Source of the DNA: Sipunculus nudus
Taxonomy: Eukaryota; Annelida; Sipuncula; Golfingiida; Sipunculidae
NCBI GenBank assembly: GCA_026874595.1
Contig: CM049312.1
Coordinates: 68,974,929-69,038,928 of the forward strand
Direction: 5' to 3'
Length of the DNA stretch: 64,000 nt
Shown here one piece after another: positions 48,125 through 59,645 of the stretch. The notes beneath the pieces were generated by a model that was not told where the DNA came from, ran no database searches, and was given only the letters and a program-made list of their open reading frames with translations. How positions within the stretch are numbered: the stretch's first letter is position 1; each line of letters begins with the position of its first letter. Made by a program: the position numbers and the translations under genes.

Positions 48125-50840
48125 AGATAAATTTGGTGACACATTAAAAAAGTGATTAATGGAATTCAACGGGCTTCAGTATATATTACAAGAGGCACCT
48201 GTTGCAATGGGAAACCTTTGCTAGGAACACCAAGGAAATATCTGGTGCAGAGAAGACTCGTCAGAGGGAATCGTTATTCCTATCCGGCGTTTGACTGACA
48301 AGGCGACAGTTAATTATAGTACTTTGTATAAGCTTGTAATTACAATTCAGTAAATGCATAATAGATTGATTTTGAGAACAATGAAAACAGTTAAAAAACT
48401 TACGATTTTTGTTACCTACCTTATCTGTAGAAAGTAGACACAAACACATGTACATCCACAGTGCGCCAGCACCCACACTACTCTGTACTGTCCAAAGACT
48501 GCTAGTGAGGACCTAGCTTGGAGGCCACAGTCAGTTGCTTGGCCATTGATTTTCTCTTAGCATCTGTAGGTGTTTGCGGAGGATCCTACTATGCTAGTCA
48601 CAAATTCCCGACAAGGCGAACTGGGAGGGCATGACCAGTCGTTCCTAGCTTAAAACTGACAGTTCTTTAAGATTATCATGACAAAGTCTTTCATGCCTCA
48701 TTCATTTTAGGACTTAAACAAAATTGACAGTTCTGCTAATGTTATGAACTCTTTTAATTCCTTGGCTGGTTCAGACTGTTGCAGTGCTGCTGAAGGAAGC
48801 ACAATGCTGCAAGCACCTGCTTATTCTCTGCTTGGATATTTCTGTTTTTTTTTTGCTTCTTATCAGTGGCTGTTAGTCTGGTCCTTCAGCAGTAGCTGTT
48901 TGTCAGTGAACGTTCTCCTCCAGCGGGTCATTCACCTGGGAGTTGAGAAAATATCGTTTATAATTTGTCAGAATTTTTTTTATCATTTTACTCTCGTATT
49001 TTTCTCTCTCACAGAAGAAAATATGAGATTTGTTTTGTCTGGAAAATTTTATCATTAATTTGCTAATTTTTTTTTCTATTGAAGGTATTTTAATCATTAG
49101 TAGTATAATACTTATACATATATGTATGTTTTAGTATTCTAGCTATAGACCTGTATATTAAGCATTCTAGTTCTGTTGCTTAGCAGAATTAAGACTTTCA
49201 AGAAAAAATATAAAGAAAATATTGAGCATGTAATAACAATGTTGCACCATGTGTTTTTTTATAGTCAGACCCATTTATACCCCATTCTTTTTATATATAT
49301 ATCTTTTTAAATATTCAAAGGAAAATATATAACTTTCATTATAAATGCCTCTTAAAGATAGATATTTACAGAAATAATCATTGGACAGATCATAGAATTT
49401 TAAAAATGAACATCGGATGTGCACATCATTTAATCATTTACATTTTATGTGATACCTGCAGTGTAAATAGATCTTGTTCACACAATAGCCAATGTTTCTA
49501 GAAATTAAATTAAATAAACATATCTATTGGCTTGTCTTGTTTATTTTAATTAATCCAATGACATACTGGTAGTATGTATATGTGAATGGTCATAGGCATT
49601 GTTAAAAATGAAACTGTTTTACTGGAATTTCCAATTTGACTTGCTGTGCCCCTCAGACATGGTTGGTAGACTGTATAATCATTGGAGGGGTAAAACAGAC
49701 CTGCCTGAACAATTGTGTTATGTAATATATAGGTAATCTTCATCAGAGGTAGAAATTACCTAATTTTAAGTGATAGGAAGGGTTTGCTACCAAGTTAAAT
49801 TTTTGGTAGCCAATCTGAGAATTGTGTAGCATAATCTTTAGGATTTAGGGAGGGTGCGAAGCCCACCAAGGGGGGGGGTCCAGGGGCATGCCCCCCCCCC
49901 TGAAAATTTTGAAATCAAGCATGCAAATTGGTCTATTCTGAGGCTTTCTAAGCACTTTTTGACAAAAACAGTTTGACTGGAGCTAAATTTGTGTAGCAAA
50001 GGTTTGCTACAGCACAACAAACATGGGTAGCAGAAATGTTGGTAGCAAATGCTACCAATACCACCGCTAATTTCAACCCTTGTCTTCACCCAGCCCATCA
50101 TCAGGTTTCCTTAAATCTAGCCAAATCTTTGCTTTCTTTGTTAATTAAGTATTAACTTTATGATCATGAAGCAAAAGTCCTGTCAGGTCAAGGAGTGCAT
50201 GTAAAAGAAAGTCTTGCATGCAATTTACCTAGGGCCACCTTTATCCTGACATACTGAGCTAAAAGTACTCATTTACCGCATCAGCTATAATGACTCATAC
50301 TTTTCAACTCTAACCCTTAAACATCTCCATGGAGCAGAGTAGCGTTAAATAAAACAACTGTTCTTGATGGTCTTTAATATTATTTTACCATGATGAAGTA
50401 CGTAGCCTCAGTCATAATAGTATCAAGTGTGCTTCAGAAATAGCGCAGTAACATTGTTTAAAAAATTAATAAATTACAGTTACAATTGTAACCATGAAAT
50501 TTATTATTATTTTAAACTCTTATCATTAGTAGTGTCAACAGTATTGTTTGTGACTCAAAGCTATTGCGAAAGTTACTTTTAATTAATTATTAATCTTTTT
50601 ATTAATTATATATTTTTCTGAACCTGGGCATATTATTTTATTTGTATTTTCTCATAGGTGAAAGAAGAATTTTTAACGGATAATTAAATATTGGAATCTC
50701 ACATTTGTTAAAAGAAAACTGTCATAGGGGAACAGCAGAAGGAAGATTATAAAAATTGCTAGAATAATCCCTGTAAAAATGAAGCATTCCTGTCATACCC
50801 GGTCACTTTTCACATAGAAACAGCTGTGCCTCATGATCAG
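48125..50840. other. mostly featureless stretch
   Basis: Contains a GC-richer block (48.4-48.65 kb), an ambiguous open region at 48.71-49.06 kb (see rejected) and a G/C-homopolymer block at 49,855-49,915 (AAGGGGGGGGGTCCAGGGGC, then poly-C), which looks like a repeat fragment. Nothing else supported. Confidence 0.4.
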
Positions 50841-50849
50841 GACCGGGTA

Positions 50850-50935
50850 GGATCGATGTAGCCTAGTGGTTAAATCACTGGACTTTGGAACAGAAGGTTC
50901 TCAGTTTGAACCCTGCGCGTGCCTCGGCTCAGTTA
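50850..50935 (+). repeat. tRNA-derived SINE-like head
   Basis: GTAGCCTAGTGGTTAAATCA (A-box-like) and TCAGTTTGAACCCTGCG (B-box-like) at tRNA spacing. No CCA end or acceptor pairing, so not a tRNA gene. Unrelated in sequence to the 7.55-kb copy. Confidence 0.6.
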
Positions 50936-51134
50936 CAAAATGGTAACATCTTCATTGAACCTCAGATATTGCCCCTTAAGTCTTAATGGCTGGTTATAAC
51001 TTCTAGTCTCAAGTATATAAAAATATTTAATCCTGAGGTCTAAATTAAGACATAATGACATATCATTTCTACCACATATGGTTATACCTATATCCTCATT
51101 CAGTTAAGACAGCTAGGCCATGGATCTTTTTAAA

Positions 51135-51412
51135 AGTCCATCCACCAATACTAAAAAGTACCATACCTACCAATACTGAAAAAGGCCATATCCATAAATA
51201 CTAAAAAAGCCTGCATGTCCACCAATACTAAAATAGGCCATCCACTGATACTATATAAGGTGGTCCAACAATACTAAAAATGACTATATATATCCACCAT
51301 TACTAAAAAAAAGGCCATCCAATAATACTAAAAAGGCTGACCACCAATACTTAAAAAGGCGGTCCACCAATACTAAAAAAGGCCATATACCAATTAGTAC
51401 TAAAATACTTTA
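51135..51412 (+). repeat. degenerate 22-30 bp minisatellite
   Basis: About eleven variable copies of a unit like GGCCATCCACCAATACTAAAA, differing in A-run length. Confidence 0.9.
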
Positions 51413-51442
51413 TGATTATTAAGATGAATACAATCAGCTTAC

Positions 51443-51482
51443 CCATAATCCTGTTCTGGTTCAATGTGTAGTGTTCTTATCC
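51443..51482 (-). CDS. candidate short exon, unknown protein
   Basis: A 40-bp minus-strand segment: acceptor TTTGTTGGTCCCTGAAG, strong donor ATGG|GTAAGCTG, one open frame (IRTLHIEPEQDY). Short; chance is likely. Confidence 0.15.
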
Positions 51483-52250
51483 CTTCAGGGACCAACAAAG
51501 ATTTTATCACAGGGGCAAGTGTAAAGCAGATATAGTTGGTTATGTTTGCTTCTACTTTTGCTGCCTATTTGCAGAAGCCAGATCCTGTTATGTTTCTGAG
51601 AGTAAGATCAAGGAACATAAACGCCCAGTTGTCATGTTTAGTAAATGATTACTACATCTCATATATGCTGATCAAGTGTTTCTGCTGTGGGATGAGTTAT
51701 CTGTCTTCAGGTACAATCAGCTGTTATAGTGATCAGACTCATAACATCCAGGTGTTTGACCATTTATACAAAGTAGCTATCATGTATTAGCAGAAAAAGG
51801 ATTGTTCACTCTGGCTGTAAATCCATTGGTTTTAATTTCACCATCCTTTTAGATCATACATTTCTTAGGGTCATTCTCTATAGAGTCGTCATATACTTTA
51901 AAGTCAGCATAATAAAAAACTTTCTGTTTTCTGTTGAAATTATAAGTCACCCTGAATAGGGTACAAAAGTTGCTGGAAATGTGTAGCTGTCAGGGATTAG
52001 CAGGTATAACTTGTTCATAAAATAAATCCAATCCTGGCAAATTCAGTACTTGTATCCATACAACATCATCATCCCCTGACATCTGTAGACTGAAATCTTA
52101 TATTTGAAAGGCGGCACAGTAATGGTGTTTTCTGTTGCTTAAGCAGCACATAGAAAATGTGCTGCTACCCAGGGCTGCTTGTACAGTACAATGCTAGTCC
52201 TGGCTAAACCTGCAAGGAGGGCTGCATGAACATAAACTGTCAGTGCTTAC

Positions 52251-52305
52251 CTGAAGCTTAACAGCCACTGAAGGCCACCAAGTTTACCTTTCCTTCTAGC
52301 ACTCT
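52251..52305 (-). CDS. candidate short exon near strong donor
   Basis: The donor CTTCAG|GTAAGC is near consensus. Upstream frames are partly open (SARRKGKLGGLQWLLSF from a weak acceptor), and a 17-bp alternative exon after GGCCTTCAG also fits. GC-richer block (52.14-52.45 kb). Confidence 0.15.
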
Positions 52306-52466
52306 CTCAGACTAAGCACCATGCTTCCAGCTAGACCTTGTTGAGTAATCTGTTTGACCGGTCAGCTGCTGATGCCTGCATGGTCAGCTGCCTGGGGTCA
52401 CAGCATTTCTAAACTCTTTTAAGGGCAGCATCTTAAGGGATGGAGATAAAAGTACAAACCACTTAC

Positions 52467-52539
52467 CAACTCAGTGTCGTTAATCTTAATACACTGATTC
52501 ATGCCAGGTACATGCAGGTCCTGTGTGTTTTTCCTTGGC
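52467..52539 (-). CDS. candidate exon, unknown protein
   Basis: A strong donor (GAGTTG|GTAAGTGG) on the minus strand after 24 open codons (TQDLHVPGMNQCIKINDTEL). The acceptor (AATTTGGATAG) is weak, so the start is uncertain. Confidence 0.2.
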
Positions 52540-52794
52540 CTATCCAAATTTGTTCAGGCTTAATGAGACTGAAAAAGGCTTAAAAAAAGGCTAATTTAAC
52601 ATATAACAGGATATATAGTTAGGGAGACAGTTTTGTACTTTATGAGAGAAACCAAAAATAAATTAAGTAGAAAATTTACAAAAATAAAAGACTTTTAAGA
52701 CAAAATGGTACACCAAAAAGGGACAGAAAAAAAAGAAGGAAACACCATGGTCCATCATTTGAGACAAAAAGGTGAAAGACATACATGATCAAGG

Positions 52795-53160
52795 TGCATC
52801 AAGAGTGAGAAAATGAAAAGGCAGGCAGTAAAGTAAATAACAATTTATCCAGCAAGGAGAAGACAAATATTAAGCTGCAACAGGAGCCAGAAAATGAAAA
52901 GGCAGACAGTAAGGTAAATCACAAGCCAAAAATGGGAAGACAAATATTAAGATGCAACAGGAGCCAGAAAGTGAAAAGGCAGACAGTGCTAAGGTAAATT
53001 ACAAGCCAGAAAGGGGAAGGCAAATATTAAGCTGCAACAGGAGCCAGAAAGTGAAAAGGCAGACAGTAAGGTAAATTACAAGCCAGAAAGGGGAAGGCAA
53101 ATATTAAGCTGCAACAGGAGCCAGAAGGGGGAAAAGGCAGACAGTAAGGTACATCAGGAG
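52795..53160 (+). repeat. 77-bp higher-order minisatellite
   Basis: About four copies of a 77-bp unit (GCAACAGGAGCCAGAAAGTG, AAAAGGCAGACAGTAAGGTA, AATTACAAGCCAGAAAGGGG, AAGGCAAATATTAAGCT). Each is two diverged ~39-bp units. It runs into the 39-bp array. Confidence 0.85.
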
Positions 53161-54660
53161 CTGTGCAGAGAGGCAAAGATAGGCAATAAGAGAGATCAGT
53201 AGCCAGAAAGTGAAATAACAATGAGGTACACCAAGAATCAGAAAAACGAAAGACCAAAAGTAATGTACAGCAAGGGCCAGAAAGGGAAAAGACCAACAAT
53301 AAGGTACACTAAGAGCCAGAAAGTTAAAAGACAAACAATAAGGTACACCAAGAGCCTGAAAGGGAAAAACCAACAAAAGGTACATAAAGAGCCAGATAGG
53401 GAAAAGACAAACAATAAGGTGTACCAAGAGTAGAAAGGAAAACACAAACAATAAGGTATCCCAAGTGCCAGAAAGGGAAGATACAAGCAATAAGGTACGT
53501 CAAGGGCCAGAATGTTAAAAGACAAACAATAAGGTACACCAAGAACCAGAATGAGAAAAGACAAAAAATAAGATACACCAAGATCATTAAGAGCCAAAAA
53601 AGGGAAATGACCAACAATAAAGTACATCGAGAGCCAGAAAGGGAAAGACCAACAATAAGGTAGACTGAGAGCAAGAAAGTGAAAAGACAAACAATAAGGT
53701 AAACCAAGAGCCAGAAAAGGAAAAGACCAACAATAAGGTACACCTAGAACCAGAATGAGAAAAAATAACAAGAAATAAGGTACACCAAGATCATTAGGAG
53801 CCAAAAAAGGGAAATGACCAACAATACAGTACACTGAGAGCCAGATAGGGAAAGATCAACAATAAGGTACACTGAGAGCCAGAAAGTGAAAAGACCTAAA
53901 ATTAAGTACACCAAGAGCCAAAAAAGTAAAGACCAACAATAAGGTACACAAAGAGCCAGAAAGGGAAAAGACAAACAATAAGGCATACCAAGAGTAGAAA
54001 GGAAAACACAAACAATAGGGTATTCCAAGTGCCAGAAAGGGAAAATACAAACAATAAGGTACATCAAGAGCCAGAAAGTTAAAAGACAAACATTAAGGTA
54101 CACCAAGGGCCAGGAAGGTTTCAGACAAACAATAGGGTACACCAAGAGCCAGAAGGGGAAAGGACAAACAATAAGGTACACCAAGAGCCAGAAGGTGAAA
54201 GGACAAACAATAAGGGACACCAAGAGACAGAAAGGGAAAGACAAACAATAAGGTACACCAAGAGCCAAAAAAGGGAAAAGACCAATAATAAGGTACACCA
54301 AGAGTGAGAAAGGGAAAACTCAACAAAATGTACACTGAGAGCCAGAAAGGGAAAAGACATGCAACAATAAGGTACACAAAGAGCCAAAAGGAAAAGACCA
54401 ACAATAAGGTAGATTGAGAGCCAAAAGGGGAAAGACAAACAATTAGGTACACCGAGAGCCAGAAAATGAAAAGACAAACAATAAGGTACACAAAGAGCCA
54501 AAAGGGAAAAGACCAACAATAAGGTAGATTGAGAGCCAAAAGGGGAAAGACAAACAATAAGGTACACTGAGAGCCCCAAAGGGAAAAGACAAACAATAAG
54601 GTACACCAGGAGCCAGAAAGAGGGAAAACATAATGAGATACACAAGAGCCAGAAAAAGGG
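53161..54660 (+). repeat. 39-bp minisatellite
   Basis: About 38 copies of a 39-bp unit (AAGGTACACCAAGAGCCAGA, AAGGGAAAAGACAAACAAT) with small indels. Since 39 is a multiple of 3, long ORFs persist: on the minus strand up to about 200 codons of a 13-residue hydrophobic repeat (FPFLALGVPYCLS-like), on the plus strand a lysine-rich one. Several frames are open at once and there is no start or signal context, so I regard them as repeat artefacts. Confidence 0.95.
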
Positions 54661-54924
54661 AGACCTAAGTTGAAAGAAAAAAAAACAGAAAGGAGAAAAA
54701 TATGACCTCTTGTGTAGACATTTCTGATTCAACCAAAAGTATTTTATTCATATACAAACCATTTCCAGTGTGCTTGCACCCAAAATATACTGCAAAGTGA
54801 AGGAATAGCATCCCTGGCATGGTGGTTAAACTCAGCTTCTTCTTCAGCAGACTGGCACATCTTTGTTGCCCTGGGCTATCACTCATTCAGTGCCCCCCTC
54901 CCGTGTTGCATCCCAGCTCATTAC

Positions 54925-55120
54925 TCTCAGCAGCCGTAGCAGCATCCATTCCAGAATCCTCATCCTCATCTGGTATTGCTATACCTACATATAACCAAGA
55001 GGATGGAGTTACTGTTTTTTCTCTCTTACAAAGAACTACTCCCTTTGCTGCCTTGGGTTTGCCAACTCTTGGTGCTGGTATTTCATAAAATGGCCTACAT
55101 TGGCCAGTATTTCGCAATCT
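54925..55120 (-). CDS. candidate exon in GC-richer block
   Basis: A minus-strand frame open for 65 codons between a weak acceptor (CCCCTGAAAG) and GAGA|GTAATG, with an internal strong donor (CTTT|GTAAGA, ending the exon at 55,030). Pieces: CRPFYEIPAPRVGKPKAAKG and an acidic IAIPDEDEDSGMDAATAAE. The plus strand is also open for 89 codons (54,819-55,088) and has a strong acceptor (CAGCTTCTTCTTCAG) at its start, so the strand is uncertain. Confidence 0.22.
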
Positions 55121-55199
55121 CTTTCAGGGGCTGAAGCCATCTGGTTTAGCATGCATGACTGCAGGTCAGCACAGGTCAGCATCGTATGGTTGATCTGGG

Positions 55200-57060
55200 A
55201 AGGCTAATCTGTCATCATGTCAAGCCTCTATACAGATAACATCAGCCTTGATGACTGCTGTATCTTAGTGCCTTGTTAACATCACAACATATACAAGTCT
55301 TTAACCTTTGATTATAATTCATAGTGTATGTACACATCATATGGTACCATTCTATTTTTATTGTGGGATTAAGGTACTGCTTTCATCTGTTCTTCTGTCT
55401 GTCTGGCTATAGATATAGTTTTCCTTGTATGTGTACAGATGCACCATGGCTAGACTGTAATGGGTAAATATGACCGGTAATTAGCAGAATCATTATTACC
55501 TTAATTGATACCTGAGGGTACAGACCCTAGATTTTTAGTGCACTCCATAATCTAATGTGCGCTGACGCAGTGTCAACTGTCAACCATCAACCGACTGGGC
55601 CAGTTTTGTATATATAATGAGAGAAATCAGAAATAAAGGGAGAAATTTAACTTAGAAAAGAAAATATAAGCCAATACGATACCCCAAAAAGAGACAGATG
55701 AGGCAACAGCAGCTGCTTGACCTAGCTACCACCATTAGAAAATTGTGTAACAATTGAATATAATTCACTCTCTTTTTCTACACACACACCCCCTACACAC
55801 ACACACATATATATATTGCTGACCTCTTGAAATTTTAAGACTGAATGATCATGTAAATTAAAAAATAAAAATGAAACTTTTACAATGAAAGAGATGTGTC
55901 TGGTTATTTATATATCTGTTATCAAAGCCCTTCCACTTATTTTTTAACTGAAAACATTCAACAAACTTGCTTGCTCAATCTCAAAGCCTCCTTTTTATTG
56001 TTTGCAGTTTTATTTTCCGCAGGACTTAATTAGAATTTCACTGATCACGAAATTTGTTGATTTCTTGTTTTCATATATGGCACAAAATCATTTACCTTTT
56101 ATTTTATGAACCTCTTATCCAATCATTATCAAATGTGTTAGACATGTTTCATCAGTTCTCTGCATGTGATTTTTGCCTACAGATGGCACTACCTTTGGTA
56201 GCTTACTGTCTGTGAAGTGAAATGATATTTTCTCCTTATTCCTCAGTTAGTCTGAAAATATTTAAATTTTAGCTTTTCCATCATGGTCAACTGTGTCTTA
56301 CACCAACTGAACTTAAAATGTTATGAGACTTGAGTGGTTTATTCTCAAAATGGCTTTTTCATGCAAATCCAAATATTACCAATTTTAATCACAAATTTTA
56401 CGAGGTTTTTGCAAATATATTGTTACATCTCAGTATCAAATAAACAGGCAACAGATGGAGCTGTTAGCATCAAATGTTACAGGCATATTTCTTGGCCGCA
56501 ACTATGACAGCCATTTATTTCTGATAACCCAGCTGTCCCTCCTGGTCTATTTTTCAAATCTGTCTAGTTTACAAATCGTATCCCCCATTGCTGCCAGTTA
56601 AAACAGGGTCATCTGGATAACTGAGAGGCTATAACCATTCATTTTATTTTCATGCATTTGCAAGTATTTTGAATAAATGGGTTTCTTTCCAAGGTAAGGG
56701 GATATTTTACATTACATGGGTATCATAGATGATACATATACTTTCTTAGTTCAACATATCATGGATGGCCATTTGTGCCTTTAGGCCCTTGTTTATGTAT
56801 AACAGGTATAACAGAGAGGATATTCTGAGTATTCCAAATATGTATTTATAAATCATTTCAATATGTATATATGTTATTTTGATATATTCTGAAGCTAAAC
56901 TGATCCTAGGTATAGTTTGACAATATTAATTAGACACCAGGCTTTTTATGCACATGTATTCCTGTCAGTAACTTAATCACACTTTTTACTTTCAAATCTT
57001 GCATCTCCTGAAAAGCACATACAGGCTGCTTTTCTACTATCAGGACTTATTAAACAGCAT
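55200..57060. other. no supported feature
   Basis: Contains an (AC)n/(AT)n patch at 55,780-55,815 and a possible 12-bp microexon near 55,500. Otherwise nothing stands out. Confidence 0.45.
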
Positions 57061-57071
57061 ATTTTACTTAC

Positions 57072-57134
57072 TTCAACAATGTCGATGCACTCCGGAGATA
57101 ATGACTCAAATATATAATGGTTGTTTCGATCATG
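57072..57134 (-). CDS. candidate internal exon, unknown protein
   Basis: A 63-bp minus-strand segment with a very strong donor (GTTGAA|GTAAGTAA) and a moderate acceptor (CTATAACTGTAATATCAG). A phase-0 frame (HDRNNHYIFESLSPECIDIV) is open at both ends; a second frame is also open. No homologue recognised. Confidence 0.25.
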
Positions 57135-58109
57135 CTGATATTACAGTTATAGTCAGATGCCCTTTTTACTCTGTTCAAATCAATGACTTACTTAGGTGCC
57201 CCGGATTATGCAACTATCTAATTCAGAAGTGTTTTTTTCTGTTTGCACCAAATCAGTAGGTGAAATTAGGGCACAGTATTATAGTCCTATGTCACAGATT
57301 TGCACCTGTTTCTTTTTTTTTTATCATGACCTTATTTCCAAGGTTGTACACTCCATAGCTAGTTCCCAATAATCGCTTGCGTGCCTTATTTAGAGGATCT
57401 AGTTGGAACTGTTCCAGACCTACCGAATCAAGTCACTCATTTTTTTTTTTGAGGATTTCCTGGAAATGAAGCTAATTATATACTCTTTTTTTACTTTTTT
57501 TCAGCAACACTTTTTTTCTCCTCTTTTTAGTGAAAGCCGATATATACTATTTGTCTCCTGCTTCAACAGTCCAGTTTGAACAAAAATGGGACATTTCACA
57601 ATTTTTCGTGTTTAAATATCAGGAAGATCTCAACATGTAGAATATGCTTTTGTCTTCAGCAGGGAGGAGGTGCACCGAGTATGTTTCTGACTCTTTTTTC
57701 CAGAGTACTTACTCTTTTTAGCGAACCTGTGAGCTTATGTGATGGTGTGGCGTCGTCCGGCGTCCTGCGTCTGTCATTTATAGGGAAAAAGCTAAAAAAG
57801 CTTAAAAAATCTTCTTCTCCGAATCTGTTCAGCCAAATTGTCCAATATTTTACAGAAATGATTCCTGGAACAATCTTTCTCAAGTTTGTTCGAATGGTGT
57901 AAGTTCGGTGATTTTTGGCCGAGTTACAGGAAGTTGAACTAAGTCATCTGTCCAAAAAAGCATACTAAAATTACAATCTCAGAAATGGCTTGAGCTATCA
58001 TCACCAAATTTTATGCCAATGTTGGTCACATGAGTCATATATGAAATTGAGGTATTGGTGGCGCCACCTGCATCGGCCTTTTTTGTACGGGGGTCATCAG
58101 TGCCCGTAT

Positions 58110-58800
58110 CATACTGACAGCTACAAATTACTTCTTCTCTGAAACAAAATGGCCTAATTGTTTAATATCGCACAGAAATGATCCTAGGGTAGTGCTTCTG
58201 AAGTTTGTTCAAATGGTCTCAGTTCAGTGACTTTTGGCTAAGTTATGGGAAGCTGAATTAAGTCATATGCCATAACAGCCCATTTTAGCTAAGTGGCTAC
58301 AAAAATCTTCTTCTCAAAAACCTCTGGGCCAAATTCTTAAATCTCACACATTAATTATCCTTAGATGTTGATAATTCAAGTTTGTTCAAATGGTCTCAGT
58401 TCAGTGACTTTTGGCTGAGTTATGGGAAGCTGAATTTAGTCATATGCCATAACAGCCCATGTAAGCTAAGTGGCTACAAAAATCTTCTTCTCAAAAACCA
58501 CTGGGCCAAATTCTTAAATCTCACACATTAATTATCCTTAGATGTTGATCATTCAAGTTTGTTCAAATGGTCTCAGTTCAGTTACTTTCGGCATAGTTTT
58601 TGGAAGCTGAATTTAGTCATATGCCATGACAGCCCATGTTAGCTAAGTGGCTACAAAAATCTTCTCCTCAAAAACCACTGGGCCAAATTCTTAAATCTCA
58701 CACATTAATTATCCCTAGATGTTGATAATTCAAGTTTGTTCAAATGGTTTTGGTTCAATTATTTTTGGCTGAGTTATGGGAAGCTGAACTTTGCCATTTT
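58110..58800 (+). repeat. 177-bp tandem array
   Basis: AGTTTGTTCAAATGGTCTCA (last copy GGTTTTG) recurs at about 58,202, 58,379, 58,556 and 58,733, a period of 177 bp. Neighbouring copies are very similar. Confidence 0.9.
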
Positions 58801-59565
58801 GTTGTATTTTCCCATATGAGTTATAAACCTACAAAATGTTTTTTGACTGATGTTACTGAGGCCAGTTTGTTTAATATTTTGCAAGAATAATTCCCTGAAT
58901 CATTCTAATAATAATTGTCTTTTATGGTTCCAAAAAATGAATTTTGGCTGAATTATAAAGATTGAATTGAGTCATTTTACCATATACGTTAGCTGTGTGA
59001 AGCAGATACATCTAGCCTAGCTAGCACCAGTTTATCAGCATCCATTACATCATGCCTCTAGACATTTAGATTTTAGAATATCTATGGAAAATATTGACAA
59101 GAATGTTTTTTAAAAGCTTTTAAAAAATGTAGATTTATGATATTACATATCATCTGTACATTATTCATAATTTCTCAGGAATGGCAGGAGCTACCATCCC
59201 CAAATTTTATGCAATTATCAGTCACATATCAAATGTTGATGGATTCAGCTTATTTTTGCTATCTGCATTTACTTAGATTTTACAGGGAAAAAGCTGATAA
59301 AACAACTTCTTCGTGTAAAGAGTCCAGCCAAATTGTTCAATATTTTACAGAAATGATCCCTGAGGCGAGCCTTCTCAAATTTGTTCAAATGGTTTGTGTT
59401 GGATAAATTTTAGCAGAGTTACATAATAGGCCAAGATTGTGTATGTTTCTTGAATAGGTTGATAAACCGCCAACTGTTTCAGATTTGGAAACAGATCAAG
59501 AGTTCATTCAGTGCAGTCAGATTTAGGCCAAGAGTTCAATCAGTGCAACTAAGCACAAGGCATGT

Positions 59566-59645
59566 GATCACCTCATGGGCAGCATGTGACCATTTCATGG
59601 GTAGCATGTGATCACCTCATGAGTATCATGTGATCACCTCATGTT
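59566..59645 (+). repeat. 27-bp minisatellite with TGATCA
   Basis: Units like GCATGTGATCACCTCATGGG, three to four copies, containing the palindrome TGATCA and near-palindromic CATG pairs. Confidence 0.8.

Noticed and set aside
48711-49058. Plus-strand frame of 116 codons after a good acceptor (DLNKIDSSANVMNSFNSLAG)
   Set aside because: No usable donor, the second half reads a poly-T hydrophobic stretch, and the minus strand of the same DNA also has a good acceptor and open frame. Undecidable from sequence.
50659-50688. Plus-strand VKEEFLTDN then stop after a strong acceptor
   Set aside because: Nine codons only, and no poly(A) signal close by.
51490-51601. Two short plus-strand exon-like segments (TNKDFITGAS, KPDPVMFLR) with strong acceptors
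   Set aside because: They are 27-32 bp, have alternatives in every frame, and oppose the minus-strand segment at 51,443-51,482; signal-to-chance ratio too low.
53238-54732. Long minus-strand ORFs (up to about 200 codons)
   Set aside because: They are the translation of the 39-bp minisatellite; several frames are open together and the residue repeat follows the DNA period.
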